A DNA stretch of 64,000 bases, taken from Zanthoxylum bungeanum (Eukaryota; Streptophyta; Magnoliopsida; Sapindales; Rutaceae). The notes beneath the pieces were generated by a model that was not told where the DNA came from, ran no database searches, and worked only from the letters and a program-made list of their open reading frames with translations. The stretch lies in NCBI GenBank assembly GCA_019454045.1, contig SKCR01007814.1:1-64000 (forward strand), given 5' to 3'. A program made the translations under genes and the position numbers. Below are positions 60,716 to 64,000 of the stretch, in pieces (the first letter of the stretch is position 1; each line of letters starts with the position of its first letter).

Positions 60716-61666
60716 GTGCCTACCTCGTACCACGTTCTTACCGATTTACGAGACATGGTTGGCTTCTAGCAAAGCGCCGTGCCTACCTAATTCTCCAGAA
60801 TTATTCTTTAAGGAATATATAATCTATAACAGGCTTAGTATACGTAGTATTGCGTATTGTGATCCAGTATTTGATGTCAGATGCAAGGCCTGGGGTTGGA
60901 ATAGTATCTGCCCCGTACGAAACATATATCCGATCACAAGCAACTAGTCTCTATAATCAAATAATCATGACCTTGTCATATTATCCCGATAGTTGCAACA
61001 TAATTGAGAACCAGTTCTGTATCCCTGCGTGATCATCATCTCCATATGACTGAAGTGATACTTCCGTCTTGACATCACACCTAATACACTACGATTCTCA
61101 ATAAACCTAGAAGAGGCGTACATAGAACCTTTTAAAGTCCCGGACGACCAAAAACCAAAGCGTATTGATTGTTGCAAGTACTAACGATGCATGTCTCAGG
61201 TTAAGACCAAATACACCTACCCTGATGCGGATTCCAATAGACACATAGTCATACTACCAATGGGATTCTGCGGGGTCTATCCAGAGCGAAGGTGTTTCCG
61301 TACCATCAGCAAACACAACCTCATATCACACTTGCATAAGCATCCAATACTTAAATATATGAGAACTATGCTGTTAGGCTTCCATAACACGCACAAGTGT
61401 AATACTAGTCTATTCCGCATTATCGATGTCCAGTCTCGATAATACTACGACTAGGGATATTTAATGATTAAACCTTTGTGGATTGATATTGTCTCATATC
61501 TCATAATCCAGAACTAATCATAAGGACTTTTATCATTTATATATATATACAAGTAATCTAATTACAAAATGATAAAATAGCAATTTTCATTGTCACACAA
61601 TTAATTTGTACAAAAACCATAATGTCTTTTACAAATAGTGACGCTATGGGTCATAATTGTCCAACA
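60716..61666 (-). repeat. A3 5' LTR, part right of B2
   Basis: Continues 51315 and corresponds to about 43380-44327 of the 3' LTR; it ends ttgtccaaca with the normal CA. A variable gttgg target duplication follows. Confidence 0.87.
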
Positions 61667-61671
61667 GTTGG

Positions 61672-62393
61672 ACTCAAGATTCATATTATAAAATAAGGAT
61701 GCCTTAACCAAGTGAGATAACACTTGTTGACATCTATATTCATTTTTGTTAGAGACTGAATTGAATAACCTTTGTATTTCAATCCGAATTATAATTATAA
61801 TTTAATGACTTTTATATAGATAAGTGAAATATGAAAGAAATAATAAAAATATGTACAGGTAAAAATGAGAATCGAAATTTATGGGACTGTTTTTATAATA
61901 GGAAAATATTCTTCCTAAATAGAGAGATATTATTCCTAAATAATTTATTTCCTTACCACCCCCCTCAAATTCAAGTTGGTGAAAGAGAAGTAAGCCTAAG
62001 TTTGGAAACCAACTCCTGAAATCATCCTGGATGTTGAGGCTTGGTAAATAGATAAGTAGGTTGATCGTTAGATGAGATTTCATGAAGTCAAAGACTGCCT
62101 TGAGTGATATATTGGCGTATAAAATGACAATCAGTTTCAATGTATTTTGTACATTCATGGTAGACATCATTATGCGTAATGTAGATAACACCCATGTTAT
62201 CACAATAAAGAGGTGTGGCATTGGAATGTGAAACTCTTATTCCAAGCCAGCGATGTCAGAGGACTTCTTGGGTAGTGTTAGCAATGGTAGGATATTCAGA
62301 TTTAGCAACAGAAATACTATTATTAAAGGATAGAGTTATTCATTTGCCTAAATGACAAGACATACAATAAAAAACTTTAATAGAGACAATACC
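61672..62393 (-). pseudogene. RNase H end of an unrelated copia element
   Basis: The minus-strand text PLYCDNMGVIYITHNDVYHE and CTKYIETDCHFIRQ (about 62220-62110) is the copia RNase H C-terminal motif, the usual form being CDN...HNPVFHERTKHIE. A stop follows soon after. Further along, ttgaggggggtggtaag near 61960-61975 looks like a polypurine tract, after which an LTR would start. The RNase H type differs from families A and B and suggests an Ale/Ivana-like lineage. It is cut at 62393 by B3. Confidence 0.72.
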
Positions 62394-63230
62394 TGTTGGG
62401 GTTTTGGATGGTAATTCAGGTAAACGCAGCGGAACGCGGAAAATCAAAATTTTTAAATTTCAATAATTTTTCTTGGATAATTAAATAAAATAATTTATCT
62501 TAATTACTCAATACTTAAAAACTGAAATTTTTTCCCAAATATCAGATTTTTCAGTAATTACCATTTTTCCCCAAAACTTTATATTTTTGTCATTTTAGTC
62601 TAAAATTGTCAAATACAATTCTAATTGATTCCAAATCAATGAGAAAATGATTTATACATGTCTAATACATGAAAATATAATTTGCAACTCATAGAAACCG
62701 AATTTCCAGAATTTGCCGAATGGTCCAAAAACTTTCAAGAATTTGCAACTTGGTCATTTTTATAGATCGGTGACGTGACTACCATCAAAGTGTGGAGGAT
62801 ACCTCATACATCCATAGTGGTACCTCAAGTCGGAGGATCACTATACTCACTCAACTCGAGAAGATTCTTATCGACGTTGGTGTACCATCTATTAAGAATC
62901 TTCGGTGAGTCATTCAGTGTTTATTTGATATAAACACCTACGTGTCTGTATGAGTCTCTTGAGACTCATGGTTCATTGAGAAACCATTAGATCCAACATT
63001 CCAATATTTGACACATACCGGTCTCAGTCGGTTTACTTACTGACCAAGTAATTGCAAACCTTGACCAGGAACAGTTAAAGAATGATACTGTTATGATACT
63101 TCTCAATGTCAGTTGCGACGCTTTTGCAACAGTATCATAACCAATCAATATATGGTCATTTATGTCTTTACCATATAATAAAAGAATTTATATTACAAAA
63201 ACTGTTTGTTTTATTTTCTTTTGCAATTCA
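62394..63230 (-). repeat. B3: internally deleted, truncated family B LTR
   Basis: It starts tgttggggttttgg and includes aacgcagcgg, as in B2. Near 62760 it jumps from text matching about 51680 to text matching about 53339, losing some 1.7 kb. It keeps the hairpin region (62797-62987). It stops about 100 bp short of the expected LTR end and joins family A gag near 63230. Confidence 0.78.
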
Positions 63231-64000
63231 TACCTTTGTGATCTAAGGTTAGATCGATGAAGGTCCTTCAATTTTTTTCATCATAGTAAAGGGATCAAAT
63301 CCCTTGTTTTGGCGACGAAATTGAGGGGTCATCGCAGCGAGCATAACGGATTGAGCAGTTAAGTTGTCATCGCTATGAGTCTTCCAAAGCTCAAGCTCAA
63401 GCGGCTGCTCATTTCCGGACTTAGGCCCGAGAGGTCTGTCTATCGTATAGAGCATCCTCTCAGCCCCCAGGACAATTCTGAGGTTCATATCCTAATCAGT
63501 AAAGTTCGCTCCATTAAAGATATTTTCGCCCATGATAATGTCTCTAACCCCGATCTTTCCAGTCATCTTAATTGCAATAGTCAAACTATTCAATTAACGA
63601 TATTTGGGTACAGTCCAACTGTTACAAGAAAAATATTAAAATATTAGTCCAACTAATAAATATATAGTTGACGAAATAATTTGAAAGCGTGTAATGCCAA
63701 GTATTTGAACGAAATTGCAAATTCAATACTGGCCTCCCACTATTTTTCAACGAGCATCCAACCTTCTGTTGACTACTCGGGAAACCTAGTTTCCTAGTGG
63801 GCTAGGATCTCGTTAAATAACACACAACCTTGACTTTGGCCAACAAGCTGTATGATATTTAACTAGGTAGATCTCTAAGATCATTTGGATCTCATCCAAT
63901 TCCTAGATCCGGTAGGTGGACCTCCAAGTCCGAAACATATATACAATATATATGCCAATATATCCAATATATTTTCCTAACCTTTTCCTCTGAATCAACT
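63231..64000 (-). mobile_element. Copia element A4: gag start and leader (runs off the right edge)
   Basis: A near copy of A3 47960-48735. Gag starts at 63566 (minus strand) and here keeps CAA after MTP, giving LAAMTPQFRRQNKGFDP. The frame breaks near 63270 and gag is cut at about 63231 by the joint with B3. The leader shows the stem GGAAAC-CTA-GTTTCC (63780-63794). Confidence 0.85.
63576..63658 (-). other. Hairpin row in the A4 leader (three units)
   Basis: AATAGT/ACTATT with loop CAA (63576-63590), ACAGT/ACTGT (63610-63622) and TATTAGT/ACTAATA (63642-63658), the last two with loop CCA. The first unit ends 10 nt before the gag ATG. Confidence 0.7.

Larger units (their letters stand above)
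42360..61666 (-). mobile_element. Copia element A3, with B2 inserted in its 5' LTR
   Basis: On the minus strand: 5' LTR (61666-60716 plus 51315-50305), leader, gag, protease, integrase, RT, RNase H, polypurine tract and 3' LTR (44327-42360). The flanks gtcgg (42355-42359) and gttgg (61667-61671) are a target duplication with one change. It has the longest open frames of all copies here, yet its protease and integrase active sites are lost and its PBS is deleted. Without B2 it is about 9.9 kb. Confidence 0.88.

Noticed and set aside
61831..62019. Plus-strand frame at 61831-62019 and minus-strand frame 61802-62221 as new genes.
   Set aside because: The region is the RNase H end and LTR start of a copia element. 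The minus-strand frame is out of phase with the recognisable RNase H text except in patches.

Overview
The window looks like the retrotransposon-rich DNA of a flowering plant, probably a dicot. About nine tenths of it is LTR retrotransposon sequence, plus two small hAT-like elements. It has one intron-bearing host gene, a serine peptidase of the prolyl oligopeptidase (S9) family. I found no tRNA, rRNA, CRISPR array or bacterial-type operon.

Two Ty1/copia families dominate; the names A and B are mine. Family A has LTRs of about 1.9-2.0 kb, an untranslated leader of about 2.0-2.5 kb, and then gag, protease, integrase, reverse transcriptase (RT) and RNase H. Copies are A0 (minus strand, 5080-10347, truncated), A1 (minus, 11266-32982), A2 (plus, 16693-29006, three LTRs), A3 (minus, 42360-61666) and A4 (minus, 63231 to the window end). 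Family B has LTRs of about 2.5-2.6 kb and a nearly unreadable interior. Copies are B1 (1-3792, 5' part), B2 (51316-60715, both LTRs) and B3 (62394-63230, LTR fragment).

The elements are nested. In the first half, pieces of a plus-strand Ty3/gypsy integrase (10348-11265 and 32983-33336) flank A1, with the 5-bp target duplication ctact. A1's gag is in turn split by A2, with the duplication gacta. A2 is a tandem: LTR, interior, LTR, leader, LTR remnant. In the second half, B2 sits inside the right LTR of A3, and A3 lies next to a fragment of another copia RNase H (61672-62393). No retroelement gene here is intact: there are stops, frameshifts and lost catalytic residues throughout.

The host gene (34799-39765, plus strand, 11 coding exons, predicted 799 residues) keeps its Ser/Asp/His triad. 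Two introns have GC donors, and one expected donor reads GG, so the allele may be mis-spliced. Two GGTTCGGTTC-rich hAT-like elements bracket it, one ending about 70 bp before the start codon and one about 600 bp after the stop.

The most unusual signals are RNA-like structures. Every family A leader carries a row of small hairpins with a UGG-type triloop between AGU and ACU, the stems changing in compensating ways; the last lies 10 nt before the gag AUG. Family B LTRs carry a five-hairpin row with compensating changes between copies.
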